In this document: piece after piece, positions 9,302 to 18,558 of the stretch
Numbering within the stretch: position 1 is the first letter of the stretch
How the letters are laid out: every line of letters begins with the position of its first letter
Source of the DNA: an uncultured SAR116 cluster alpha proteobacterium
Lineage (GTDB): Bacteria; Pseudomonadota; Alphaproteobacteria; Puniceispirillales; Marisalimonadaceae
Direction of reading: 5' to 3'
Assembly: GCA_902517815.1 (NCBI GenBank)
Contig: CABYED010000002.1
Location: forward strand, 124,001-188,000
DNA: 64,000 nt
Translations under genes and position numbers: made by a program
Notes under the pieces: generated by a model
What the model was told of the DNA's origin: nothing
The model's database searches: none
The model's input: only the letters and a program-made list of their open reading frames with translations

Positions 9302-10601
9302 ATTAAAAACTAGATATATTGATTATACAGATAGAAAATTTAAAAAAAAATTCAAGAATTTGATAAATGATGAAAGAAAATCAAACAATAAAGTTAATCT
9401 TACAGTCACAAAAATTTTAAAAGAAATACTTGAAAACGGTGATGATGCTCTTAATCATTGTGTAGGTAAATTTGATAAAATAAAAGTTAAAAAAATTAAA
9501 GATTTATTCATTTCAAAAGACATTTTAAAAAAAGCTTATGATGGACTTGAAAGAGAACAGAAAAAAGCATTAAATATTTCAGCTGATAGGATTAAAAATT
9601 TTCATAAACATCAAATTCCTAAAAACTTTAGTTACAAAGACAACCTGAAAGTTAATCTAGGTTTGACTCACTCTCCAATAGGCTCTGCAGGTTTTTATGT
9701 GCCTGGAGGAAAGGCTATTTATCCATCATCAGTATTAATGAACGCTATACCTGCTTTAGTAGCTGGTGTTGAGAGGAGAGTACTTGTAAGCCCAATTTCA
9801 GACATAAATCAGTCATCTATTGTTCTTGCAGCTGCTCATGTTGCAAAAGTAACAGAATTTATTCGTATGGGTGGAGCCCACGCTGTAGCTGCACTTGCTT
9901 ATGGCACAAAATCTATTTTACCTGTAAATAAAATTGTGGGTCCTGGGAATGCTTATGTTGCAGAAGCTAAAAGACAAGTATTTGGTCAAGTAGGAATTGA
10001 CTCAATTGCTGGTCCTTCAGAGGTATTAATTGTGTGTGATGAAACAGCTGACCCTAATCATGTTGCTATAGATCTTTTATCACAAGCAGAACATGATGAA
10101 TTAGCTCAGTCTATTTTAATAACAACAAATAAAGAAATCGCAATAAAAGTGAAAATTTCGGTAGAAAAACTTCTTATGGAAATTTCTAGATCCAAAATAG
10201 CTACTTCTTCATGGTATGATTTTGGAGCTATAATATTAGTTGAAAACTTAACTCAAGCTATAGAATTAATAAACATAAAAGCGCCTGAACATTTACAATT
10301 AATTCTTAAAAATGCACAAAAGGTTATAAAAGAAATAAAAAATGCAGGAGCTATATTTATTGGTCCTTATACTCCTGAGGCAGTGGGTGATTATATTGCT
10401 GGCCCAAATCATGTTCTTCCAACAAACGGAACAGCAAAATTTTCGAGTGGATTAGGAGTCATAGATTTTTATAAAAGAACTACTATAGTTAACTTTAATA
10501 AAAACAGTCTTAATAAACTTGGAAAACATGTAATAAAATTAGCTGAGGCAGAAGGTTTAGAGGCACATGCAAGGTCTATTTCAATCAGAATAGACGAATA
10601 A
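9294..10601 (+). CDS. hisD: Histidinol dehydrogenase
   Basis: SAGFYVPGGKAIYPSSVLMNAIPA, VNKIVGPGNAYVAEAKRQVFG, IAGPSEVLIVCD, AEHDELAQSILIT; overlaps hisG by 8 nt. Confidence 0.97.
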   Translation: MSKLKTRYIDYTDRKFKKKFKNLINDERKSNNKVNLTVTKILKEILENGDDALNHCVGKFDKIKVKKIKDLFISKDILKKAYDGLEREQKKALNISADRIKNFHKHQIPKNFSYKDNLKVNLGLTHSPIGSAGFYVPGGKAIYPSSVLMNAIPALVAGVERRVLVSPISDINQSSIVLAAAHVAKVTEFIRMGGAHAVAALAYGTKSILPVNKIVGPGNAYVAEAKRQVFGQVGIDSIAGPSEVLIVCDETADPNHVAIDLLSQAEHDELAQSILITTNKEIAIKVKISVEKLLMEISRSKIATSSWYDFGAIILVENLTQAIELINIKAPEHLQLILKNAQKVIKEIKNAGAIFIGPYTPEAVGDYIAGPNHVLPTNGTAKFSSGLGVIDFYKRTTIVNFNKNSLNKLGKHVIKLAEAEGLEAHARSISIRIDE

Positions 10602-10680
10602 AATAAGAAAATATTATATAAAAATCTTGACTAATTAGACATAATAGTGAGATTAAACTTAAACTTAAAGAAGAGATTAA

Positions 10681-10899
10681 ATGGCTAAAGAAGGTGTAAT
10701 AGAATTTTCTGGTATTGTAGAGGAACTTCTACCAAATGCTATGTTTAGGGTAAAACTTGATAATGACCATGAGGTACTAGCCCATACAAGCGGAAAAATG
10801 AGAAAAAATCGTATAAGAGTATTACTTGGTGACAGAGTCAATGTAGAAATGACACCTTATGATTTAACAAAAGGAAGAATTACATTTAGATATAAATAA
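10681..10899 (+). CDS. infA: Translation initiation factor IF-1
   Basis: [72 protein letters not shown]. Confidence 0.98.
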   Translation: MAKEGVIEFSGIVEELLPNAMFRVKLDNDHEVLAHTSGKMRKNRIRVLLGDRVNVEMTPYDLTKGRITFRYK

Positions 10900-10923
10900 A
10901 TTCTGATGTGTTAAGTTTGTTTT

Positions 10924-11523
10924 ATGGATAAAACTAAATTGAACAAACATTTTATACTAGCATCTAGTTCAAAAAGACGGCTTGAGCTTTTAAGTCAAAT
11001 AGGCGTTAAGCCTGATTTAATATTATCACCAAATATTAACGAAAAGATATTTTCTAAAGAACTTCCCCGTAAATATGTTAAAAGAATGTCTTTAGAAAAA
11101 AATAGAGTTTTTCAACAAAAATATCCTGAATCAATAATACTTACTGCTGATACGATAGTTTCTGTAGGGAGAAGAATCTTGCCAAAAACTATGGATAAAA
11201 ATACGGCAGAGGAATGTTTAAAACTAATTTCAGGAAGAAGACATAAAGTTTTTACAAGTTTCACTCTTCTTTCACCAAACAATTCACTCAAAACAAAAAC
11301 TATACAAACAATTATAAAATTTAAAAGGCTACATCCTGATGAAATAAGTTATTACCTTGCCTCAAAGGAATGGGAAGGTAAAGCAGGAGGGTATGCCATA
11401 CAAGGAATTGCCGCATCATTTATAAATTTTATATCAGGTTCATACAGCAATGTAGTAGGGTTGCCTTTGGCAGAGCTATACAGGTCGTTAATTTCTATTG
11501 GTTATAATTTGAAAAATGATTAA
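10924..11523 (+). CDS. maf: Maf-family nucleotide pyrophosphatase
   Basis: FILASSSKRRLELLSQIG, ILTADTIVSVGRRILPKT, ISGRRHKVFT, GKAGGYAIQGIAASFI. Confidence 0.93.
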   Translation: MDKTKLNKHFILASSSKRRLELLSQIGVKPDLILSPNINEKIFSKELPRKYVKRMSLEKNRVFQQKYPESIILTADTIVSVGRRILPKTMDKNTAEECLKLISGRRHKVFTSFTLLSPNNSLKTKTIQTIIKFKRLHPDEISYYLASKEWEGKAGGYAIQGIAASFINFISGSYSNVVGLPLAELYRSLISIGYNLKND

Positions 11524-12535
11524 TAAAATTAAAAATCATTTTATTTTAGTAGATAAATGTGCCGAAGAAACAAGAATAGTTGAAATTAAAAGTAACAAAA
11601 TTGTTAAAATTACTTGTTGGCTCGATGAGAAGCCTCCATTAATTGGTAATATATTCGATGCAAAAGTTTTAAAAACATTAAATAGTGGTATTGTAAGGGC
11701 TAGTCTAAAGAATAAAAAAATAGTCACTGTCAGAGTAGGGACAAAATTTTTAAAAACAAATGAAAAAATAAAAGTTATTATTACTAGTGAAGAGTTTGAT
11801 GATAAGCCGATACAATCAAAGTTATGGTCTGAAAATTATGATTTTGAAAAAAAAAATGATGTAAAACGGATAATTGATCTTTTCTTCAATAAAAACGTTC
11901 CAATAATAGAAGACAATTATGCAATCTATTGGAATGATATGGATTTAGATAGTTGTTTTCTGAGCGCTTTAGATTCAATGATTACAATTGAGGATGGTGG
12001 TGTTTTATGGATTGAAAATACTAAAGCCGCAACTCTTATAGATGTTGATACTAAAAATATATTAATTAATAATGAAGATGAAATGTTAAAGTTTTGTAAA
12101 GATGCATTCCTTAAATGTATGGATGAAATTAAATTGAGAAATATAGGAGGTATGATACTTATTGATTTTCCTAGAGTATCGTTTAATAGAAAAAAAATTC
12201 TTCATGAATTTATTACTGAAGAAGGACCAAAAAAAATTCAAGACAGCAATTTTCTTGGTTTTTCTAGATTACAACTTTATGAGATGTATGTACCAAGAAA
12301 CTTCAAGTCTCTAGAAAGTTTTTATGTAAATAAAAATGAATTTGATTTTCAAAACCACATAAGATCATTGTGGAGAGCATCTAAGAAAATCAAATCTAGA
12401 AACAATATTGAGTTTTTATGTGGTAAAAATCTCTATAAAAGATTAATGCTTAAAAAAATACCAGATTTCATAAAAATTGTTGAAAGAATAGATCTCCCAA
12501 AGGATTACGGTGAGTTATTAGAAAAAAAAATATAA
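11516..12535 (+). CDS. Divergent short RNase E/G-family protein
   Basis: GGVLWIENTKAATLIDVDT and GGMILIDFPRV match the RNase E/G catalytic Asp motifs; maf-RNase-yacG gene order; 339 aa. Confidence 0.75.
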   Translation: MINKIKNHFILVDKCAEETRIVEIKSNKIVKITCWLDEKPPLIGNIFDAKVLKTLNSGIVRASLKNKKIVTVRVGTKFLKTNEKIKVIITSEEFDDKPIQSKLWSENYDFEKKNDVKRIIDLFFNKNVPIIEDNYAIYWNDMDLDSCFLSALDSMITIEDGGVLWIENTKAATLIDVDTKNILINNEDEMLKFCKDAFLKCMDEIKLRNIGGMILIDFPRVSFNRKKILHEFITEEGPKKIQDSNFLGFSRLQLYEMYVPRNFKSLESFYVNKNEFDFQNHIRSLWRASKKIKSRNNIEFLCGKNLYKRLMLKKIPDFIKIVERIDLPKDYGELLEKKI

Positions 12536-12705
12536 TGAAAAAAAATAAAAAAATTAAATGTATTAATTGTAATAAAGAATTTGATATCATGTTAGATACT
12601 AAACCATTCTGTTCTAAACGTTGTAGTTATATAGATTTGAATAATTGGTTGGATGAAAAATATTCAATCCAAATAAATGAAGAAAATTATGAAAAAGATA
12701 TGTAA
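12535..12705 (+). CDS. yacG: DNA gyrase inhibitor YacG-like zinc-binding protein (56 aa)
   Basis: MKKNKKIKCINCNKEFDIMLDTKPFCSKRCSYIDLNNWLDEKYSIQINEENYEKDM; CxxC...PFCSxRCxxxDL motif; start overlaps the preceding stop (TAATG). Not in the ORF track. Confidence 0.85.
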   Translation: MKKNKKIKCINCNKEFDIMLDTKPFCSKRCSYIDLNNWLDEKYSIQINEENYEKDM

Positions 12706-12760
12706 TTTTTTTTGTTAGCTAGACATAATGTGATGATCACGCTATAGATTATCTTATAAA

Positions 12761-12836
12761 GCCCGGGTAGCTCAGTAGGTAGAGCAGAGGACTGAAAATC
12801 CTCGTGTCGGTGGTTCGAATCCGCCCCCGGGCACCA
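12761..12836 (+). tRNA. tRNA-Phe (anticodon GAA), CCA encoded
   Basis: GCCCGGGTAGCTCAGTAGGTAGAGCAGAGGACTGAAAATCCTCGTGTCGGTGGTTCGAATCCGCCCCCGGGCACCA; canonical cloverleaf with CTGAAAA anticodon loop. Confidence 0.97.
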
Positions 12837-13078
12837 CGTTAATTATATATGAACCTTAAATAAACCATTGATCACATCTCTTTGGTTAAGATATCTAGAT
12901 TATCAATTTTATTAAAATATTTTATAAAAAAGAATGATTAAATGAAATTTTGTTTTCAATAAATTTTGCTTACAAATTTTATTCCTATAGACTACCATTT
13001 TAGCTAAATTATTTAGAAAAATATATTTAAGTTTCAATAATTTTTATTTATTTAGTTCATGTTTCGGGGGGCATTATT

Positions 13079-14062
13079 ATGAACAAAAATTTTAATAATA
13101 AAAAGAAAGTTTTAATGGTTCAAGGTCTTCATGAAGAGGGTCAAAAGTTGTTATTACAAAGAGATGATATTGAACCCATTACATTAATGTCTGCAAACCA
13201 AGATGAAATTCTAGAAGCAGCAAAAGAAGTTCATGGTATTACAGTTAGAACTGCTAATATCTCAAGAAAAATAATTGAAAATTCAAAAAATCTACAAGTG
13301 ATTTCAAGGCATGGTGTTGGTTATGATTCTATTGATGTTGATGCATTAAATGATTGTGGTATCCCCCTGGCTATTGCTGCTCATTCAAATATGATCTCAG
13401 TAGCTGAACATGCAATGTTTATGTTGTTGGCATTATCAAAAAATGCTTTTTATTATGATCAATTTGCTCGTAAAGCTGATTGGACTACTCGTTGGGATAT
13501 ACGTGCGTGGGATGTTGCAGAAAAAAAACTGTTGGTTATTGGTTTTGGTAGAATAGGTTCAAGGTTAGTTAAAAGGGCTCTTGCTTTTGATATGAAAGTC
13601 TTTGTTTATGATCCTTATGTTGATGAATTAGAAATAAAAAAATCAGGAGCTAATTATGTTAATAACTATCTTGATATTTTACATGAAATGGATGCCGTTT
13701 CATTACATTGTCCTAAAAATGAAGAGACAACTAATATGTTTTCTGAAAATGAGTTTAAAATTATGAAAGAAAGTTCTTTTTTGATTAATTGTGCCAGAGG
13801 AGGAATTATTAATGAAGTGGCATTATTAGATGCTCTAAAATCTAATAAAATTAGAGCTGCTGGTTTAGATGTTTACGATGATGAGCCATCTACGTCTTCA
13901 AATCCGTTATTTAGTCTAGATAATATTCTACTTTCCCCTCATATTGCAGGAGTTACTCAAGAGGCAACAATAAGGATGTCTAAACAAGCTGTTCAAAACG
14001 TACTTGATGTACTTGATGACAAAGTAGATCCTGAAGTTATTATAAATAAAAATGTTTTATAG
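13079..14062 (+). CDS. D-2-hydroxyacid (3-phosphoglycerate-like) dehydrogenase
   Basis: VISRHGVGYDSIDVDALNDCGI, LLVIGFGRIGSRLVKRALAFDMKVFVYDP, NCARGGIINEVALLDALKSNKIRAAGLDVYDDEP; GGGGGG SD upstream. Confidence 0.9.
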   Translation: MNKNFNNKKKVLMVQGLHEEGQKLLLQRDDIEPITLMSANQDEILEAAKEVHGITVRTANISRKIIENSKNLQVISRHGVGYDSIDVDALNDCGIPLAIAAHSNMISVAEHAMFMLLALSKNAFYYDQFARKADWTTRWDIRAWDVAEKKLLVIGFGRIGSRLVKRALAFDMKVFVYDPYVDELEIKKSGANYVNNYLDILHEMDAVSLHCPKNEETTNMFSENEFKIMKESSFLINCARGGIINEVALLDALKSNKIRAAGLDVYDDEPSTSSNPLFSLDNILLSPHIAGVTQEATIRMSKQAVQNVLDVLDDKVDPEVIINKNVL

Positions 14063-14071
14063 GAGAAAAAA

Positions 14072-14830
14072 ATGAAACAACAAACTTTAAGAGATTGTTG
14101 GGCTAAAGAAAAAGGTGCCATAAATGCTTGGTGCTCAATACCAAGCGCTGTAACTGCAGAAATGATGTCTATGAACGATTTTGATTCTATTACAATTGAT
14201 ATGCAACATGGGCTTGTTGATTATCAAACTGCGTTAAATATGTTACAAGTTATCTCAGGCTCAGGTAAAACTCCTTTGGTAAGGGTCCCATGGAACGAGC
14301 CGGGTATTATAATGAAATCATTAGATGCAGGTGCCTTAGGTATTATATGTCCAATGATAAACACTCCCGAAGATGCAATTGATTTTGTAGGTGCTACTAG
14401 GTATGCTCCAGAAGGTCACCGCAGTTCTGGGCCAACAAGAGCTTTAATGGTTCATGGCGTAAACTATCATGATGAGGCAAATGACAAAATTATTTCGTTA
14501 GCTATGATAGAAACAGTTGAAGCTCTTGAAAATGTTGAAAAAATAGCCGCTACTGAAGGATTGACAGGAATTTATATTGGCCCCTCAGATCTAAGTATTT
14601 CAATGGGTTTTAAACCTGGTTTAGATAGAGTTGAGCCTGAAATGATTGGAGCTATAAACAAAATTTATGATGCTTGTAAAAAAAACAATATTAAAGTTGG
14701 TATACACTGTCTTTCTCCTTCTTATTTAAAAGAAAAATTATCTAATGGTTATGATTTAGCTACATTGGCTAGTGATGTTAGAATTTATGCGGAAGGTTTG
14801 AGTAACAAAATTAAAGAAGCAAGATCATAA
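14072..14830 (+). CDS. HpcH/HpaI-family aldolase
   Basis: FDSITIDMQHGLVDYQTALNML, PLVRVPWNEPGIIMKSLDAGALGIICPMINTPEDA, MIETVEALENVEKIAATEGLTGIYIGPSDLSISMG. Confidence 0.93.
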   Translation: MKQQTLRDCWAKEKGAINAWCSIPSAVTAEMMSMNDFDSITIDMQHGLVDYQTALNMLQVISGSGKTPLVRVPWNEPGIIMKSLDAGALGIICPMINTPEDAIDFVGATRYAPEGHRSSGPTRALMVHGVNYHDEANDKIISLAMIETVEALENVEKIAATEGLTGIYIGPSDLSISMGFKPGLDRVEPEMIGAINKIYDACKKNNIKVGIHCLSPSYLKEKLSNGYDLATLASDVRIYAEGLSNKIKEARS

Positions 14831-14855
14831 AATTCAAACATTTGAGAGGATAAGA

Positions 14856-15827
14856 ATGAAAGCAGTTACTGTAGTTGAATCTGGAGTTCAAATAATTGAT
14901 GTAGATACCCCATCACCCAAAGATAGTGAGGTTCTCGTAAAGGTACATGCTTGTGGATTGAACAGAGCTGATATGGTAGTAGCGGATGGTGGAGCACATG
15001 GTGCGGCTGGAGGTCCCGGTACAATTGTTGGGATGGAGTTTTCAGGAGAAATTATTAAATGTGGAGAACATGTAAAAAATCTCTCAATGGGTGATAGAGT
15101 TATGTGTTCAGGAGCTTCAGTTTGGGCTGAATATGCAATTGCAGATTATGGAAGAGTAATAAAGATACCTGACAATAATATGGATTTTGCTACAGCTAGC
15201 ACATTACCGATAGCTCTAGCAACGATGCATAATGCTATTGTTACAATTGGTAATTTTAGTAAAGGACAAACAATTTTAATACAAGGAGCAAGTTCAGGCG
15301 TTGGTCTTATGGGACTCCAAATAGCAAAACATTTAGGGGCTAAACTAGTTATAGGAACATCTACAAAGCCAGAAAAATTTGATAAATTAAAATCCATTGG
15401 TGCTGACCTAGTGGTAAATTCAAAAGATAAAGACTGGGTTGATCATGTATTACAAGCAACTAATAACGAAGGTATAGATTTAATTATAGACCAACTTTCT
15501 GGTTATACAATCAACGAAAATATGAGAGCATCCAAAGTAAAAGGAACAATAGTAAATGTAGGAAGGTTAGCTGGAGGTAATACAGAATTTAATTGTGATC
15601 TTCATGCTTTAAGAAGAATAAATTATCGTGGTGTCACTTTTAGAACTAGATCAATAAACGAAATCAGAGAAGTCTACTCAAAAATGTGGAGTGATTTAAG
15701 TGATTTGGTTGTTAAAGGGAAATTATCTCTACCTATAGAAAAGATTTTTGAATTTGATGATGTTTCAGATGCTTTGTCATGTATGAGAAACAATCAACAT
15801 TTTGGTAAATTGATTTTAAAAGTTTAA
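14856..15827 (+). CDS. NADPH:quinone oxidoreductase / zinc-type alcohol dehydrogenase family (MDR)
   Basis: KVHACGLNRADMVVADG, VGMEFSGEIIKCGEHVKNLSMGDRV, ILIQGASSGVGLMGLQIAKHLGAKLVIGTST. Confidence 0.9.
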   Translation: MKAVTVVESGVQIIDVDTPSPKDSEVLVKVHACGLNRADMVVADGGAHGAAGGPGTIVGMEFSGEIIKCGEHVKNLSMGDRVMCSGASVWAEYAIADYGRVIKIPDNNMDFATASTLPIALATMHNAIVTIGNFSKGQTILIQGASSGVGLMGLQIAKHLGAKLVIGTSTKPEKFDKLKSIGADLVVNSKDKDWVDHVLQATNNEGIDLIIDQLSGYTINENMRASKVKGTIVNVGRLAGGNTEFNCDLHALRRINYRGVTFRTRSINEIREVYSKMWSDLSDLVVKGKLSLPIEKIFEFDDVSDALSCMRNNQHFGKLILKV

Positions 15828-15834
15828 ATAGTTT

Positions 15835-16578
15835 ATGACTTTTGATCCAATTACGATTTTTGCAATTTTAGCTGCTTTCGCTTTAGGAGGAACACTTAAA
15901 GGTGCAACTGGTGCAGGAGCACCTATAATCACGATACCTGTTATAGCTGCATTTTATGACGTTCGAATAGCAGTTATAATAATGGTGATACCAAATTTAT
16001 TAACAAACATAAGCCAGATTTATCAATTTAGAAAAACAATTCTTCCACTTTTTTTTACTGTTTCATTTGCTTTAGGTGGCGGTATAGGTGCTTTCGTAGG
16101 CACCATTTTGTTAATAAATTTACCTATAAAAATACTTACACTTTCAGTTGCATTTATTGTAATAATTTATATTACACTCAAGCTGATTGTTCCTTCATGG
16201 AAATTAGCCTATCAAAGAGCTACTAAATTAGTTTTTATTATGGGCGCTGGTGGTGGGGTGTTGCAGGGTAGTGCTGGTCTATCAGCTCCAGTGTCTATAA
16301 CTTTCTTAAATTCTATGAAATTAGACCGAAATCAGTTTATACCAACTATTTCAGTTTACTTCGGAGTTATGTCTGTTTTTCAGATTCCAACTTTATATTA
16401 CTATGATTTTTTTAACTTTGAGATAATTATTCTTAGTTTTGTATCTACAATTGTTTTAATTTGTTTTATGCCCCTAGGTTCATGGTTTGCTAAAAATATG
16501 TCAAAAGATATTTTTGATAAAATCACATTAATTTTATTAGGTTTTATTGCACTAAGAATAATTTATTTAAATTTCTAA
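15835..16578 (+). CDS. TauE/SafE-family membrane transporter
   Basis: LGGTLKGATGAGAPIITIPVIAAFYDVRIAVIIMVIPNLLTN; repeated TM segments. Confidence 0.85.
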   Translation: MTFDPITIFAILAAFALGGTLKGATGAGAPIITIPVIAAFYDVRIAVIIMVIPNLLTNISQIYQFRKTILPLFFTVSFALGGGIGAFVGTILLINLPIKILTLSVAFIVIIYITLKLIVPSWKLAYQRATKLVFIMGAGGGVLQGSAGLSAPVSITFLNSMKLDRNQFIPTISVYFGVMSVFQIPTLYYYDFFNFEIIILSFVSTIVLICFMPLGSWFAKNMSKDIFDKITLILLGFIALRIIYLNF

Positions 16579-16582
16579 ATTT

Positions 16583-17296
16583 TTATTTGTATTTGTTACC
16601 ACAAACTAATTTCCCATTTTGGGAAACACAACCATATTGAAGTTTGAAGTTTTTATTTTCATTCTTATTAGTTTTGAGTAATTTAATCACACAATCTGCT
16701 AAAAAATTTTTAGAAAATTTATTTGTTTCTAATATTTTCGTTGTCTTAGAAACTTTTCCATTATTTGATAATTTTAAAATAGTAAATGAGGGTAAACTAA
16801 TTTTGTTAATGTCATCCTTATAGAAAATACTTAGATTATTTTTGAAATTAGTTATTTCTAGATTATTTTTTTTTGAGAGAATAATAATATCCTCAATATT
16901 TTCTAAATTGTAGGAAAAGAAATTTAAGTTATAATGCTCATATGATTTTTTGTTTATTGAAAACAATATTGAGCCTTTTGTGAACTTAAAATTTATTTTA
17001 TTTTTATTTATTAAAATTTTTAAAGAAGAATTTGAAGAAAAGCATAATTTTGTATTATTTTGAAAAATAATTGTAGCTGGTTTTTCTCTAGTACTTAAAT
17101 AATCACCAGATTTTATGTTAGTCTCTTCATTTAGAAAAAATCTTTTTCCATGTAAGTTTAATACATAAATGTTATTATTAATTTTAGAAATATTTATTTC
17201 TGATAAAGAAGCATTAGGGAAAATAATTATAAATGCAAAAAATAATAAGTATTTTGAAAAATTTTTATTCACGTAATTTAAAGAATAGGTAGCCAT
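16583..17296 (-). CDS. Secreted/periplasmic FecR-domain-like protein, function unknown
   Basis: N-terminal hydrophobic signal (KYLLFFAFIIIFPNASLS) then GDYLSTREKPATIIFQNNTKLCFSSNSSLKILINKNKINFKFTKGSILFSI, resembling the FecR/LysM-FecR fold. Confidence 0.5.
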   Translation of the reverse strand: MATYSLNYVNKNFSKYLLFFAFIIIFPNASLSEINISKINNNIYVLNLHGKRFFLNEETNIKSGDYLSTREKPATIIFQNNTKLCFSSNSSLKILINKNKINFKFTKGSILFSINKKSYEHYNLNFFSYNLENIEDIIILSKKNNLEITNFKNNLSIFYKDDINKISLPSFTILKLSNNGKVSKTTKILETNKFSKNFLADCVIKLLKTNKNENKNFKLQYGCVSQNGKLVCGNKYK

Positions 17297-17314
17297 AAAT
17301 TTTATGGCTACCTA
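17286..17314. terminator. Perfect 14-bp inverted repeat downstream of the BMP receptor gene
   Basis: TAGGTAGCCATAAA-T-TTTATGGCTACCTA; just 3' of the minus-strand gene ending at 17323 and overlapping the predicted start of the 16583-17296 ORF. Confidence 0.7.
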
Positions 17315-17322
17315 ATTTGAAA

Positions 17323-18447
17323 TTAACCTGGAACTTTTCCATCCACACCTTGTAAGTAATAATTCATTCCCCATAAAGCACCATCATCTAGGGCTTTGCC
17401 TGCAGGAATAATTTCTTTACCTGTGTTATCAATTAATGGACCTGCAAAAATATTTATTTTACCAGTTTTAATACCATCTAGCGCCTCTTGAGCTTTTTGA
17501 GCAACTTCATCAGGCATGTTTTGGAACTTTGATATTATTAACATATCTGATTTCAAGCCACCCCAAACGTTACCAGCCCAATGGTCAGGACCATCGCCAG
17601 TGTTCCACTTTCCATTTCTTAGTTCCTCAATTTTCTTAATGTAGTAAGGGCCCCAGTTATTTATTGAAGCAAACAATTGAGCTTTAGGAGCAAATGCTGA
17701 CATGTCAGTAGATTGACCAAAACCTAATGCACCTTCTTTTTCAGCTATCTGAAGCATAGCAGGAGAATCTGTATGTTGCGCAAGAATATCAGCTCCCTCA
17801 GCAATATGTACTTTAGCTGAGTCAGCTTCTTTTACGGGATCATACCAGGTATTTGCCCAGATTACAGATATTGTTGCATCTTTATTTACAGACCTTAATC
17901 CCTGTGCAAAGGCATTTATTCCCATTATGACTTCTGCAATTGGGTAAGCTCCAATATAACCAATCTTATTTGTTTTAGTCATTAATCCAGCTACCACACC
18001 TTGTATATATCTACCCTCATAAAATCGGATATTACCAGTAGCAACATTTTTAGATCTTTTGTAACCTGTAATATGCTCGAACTTTACATCAGGAAATTCT
18101 TCGGCAACTTTTAATGTTGGATCCATGTATCCAAAAGAAGTAGTAAAAATAATTTCATTACCCCCTTTAGCTAATTCTCTAATTACTCTTGTTGCATCTG
18201 GACCTTCAGGAACATTTTCAACTACAGAGACTTTAACATCTTTACCAAACCGTTTTTCGACCATTTGTTTTCCAAGTTCATGTGCGTATGTCCACCCATG
18301 ATCTCCAGGTGTTGTTAGATATACAAATCCTACCTTTGTTACAGATGTTTCTTTTTCAGCAACAGGTATTTCAGATTTATCTTGATAAAATAAAAATCCA
18401 ACTGCACCGATTACAAGTAAACCTAGTAAAATAACAATATTTCTCAT
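17323..18447 (-). CDS. BMP-family (PnrA/Med-like) ABC transporter substrate-binding protein
   Basis: KVGFVYLTTPGDHGWTYAHELGKQ, IFTTSFGYMDPTLKVAEEFPDVKFEHITGYKRSKNVATGNIRFYEGRYIQGVVAG. Confidence 0.93.
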   Translation of the reverse strand: MRNIVILLGLLVIGAVGFLFYQDKSEIPVAEKETSVTKVGFVYLTTPGDHGWTYAHELGKQMVEKRFGKDVKVSVVENVPEGPDATRVIRELAKGGNEIIFTTSFGYMDPTLKVAEEFPDVKFEHITGYKRSKNVATGNIRFYEGRYIQGVVAGLMTKTNKIGYIGAYPIAEVIMGINAFAQGLRSVNKDATISVIWANTWYDPVKEADSAKVHIAEGADILAQHTDSPAMLQIAEKEGALGFGQSTDMSAFAPKAQLFASINNWGPYYIKKIEELRNGKWNTGDGPDHWAGNVWGGLKSDMLIISKFQNMPDEVAQKAQEALDGIKTGKINIFAGPLIDNTGKEIIPAGKALDDGALWGMNYYLQGVDGKVPG

Positions 18448-18558
18448 TTCAATACCTCAATTTAAATTAATAGAATATTAGACTTAAATAAAATAAATGA
18501 TAATTAAAAAAATTAACCTTTTAATAATATTTTATAATTGCAAATATTTCTAGCACTT

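Noticed and set aside
10636-12729. Shared 10-mer TAGACATAAT upstream of infA (10636) and tRNA-Phe (about 12720)
   Set aside because: Could contain a -10 element, but no consistent -35 was found at proper spacing and two copies are too few in AT-rich DNA.
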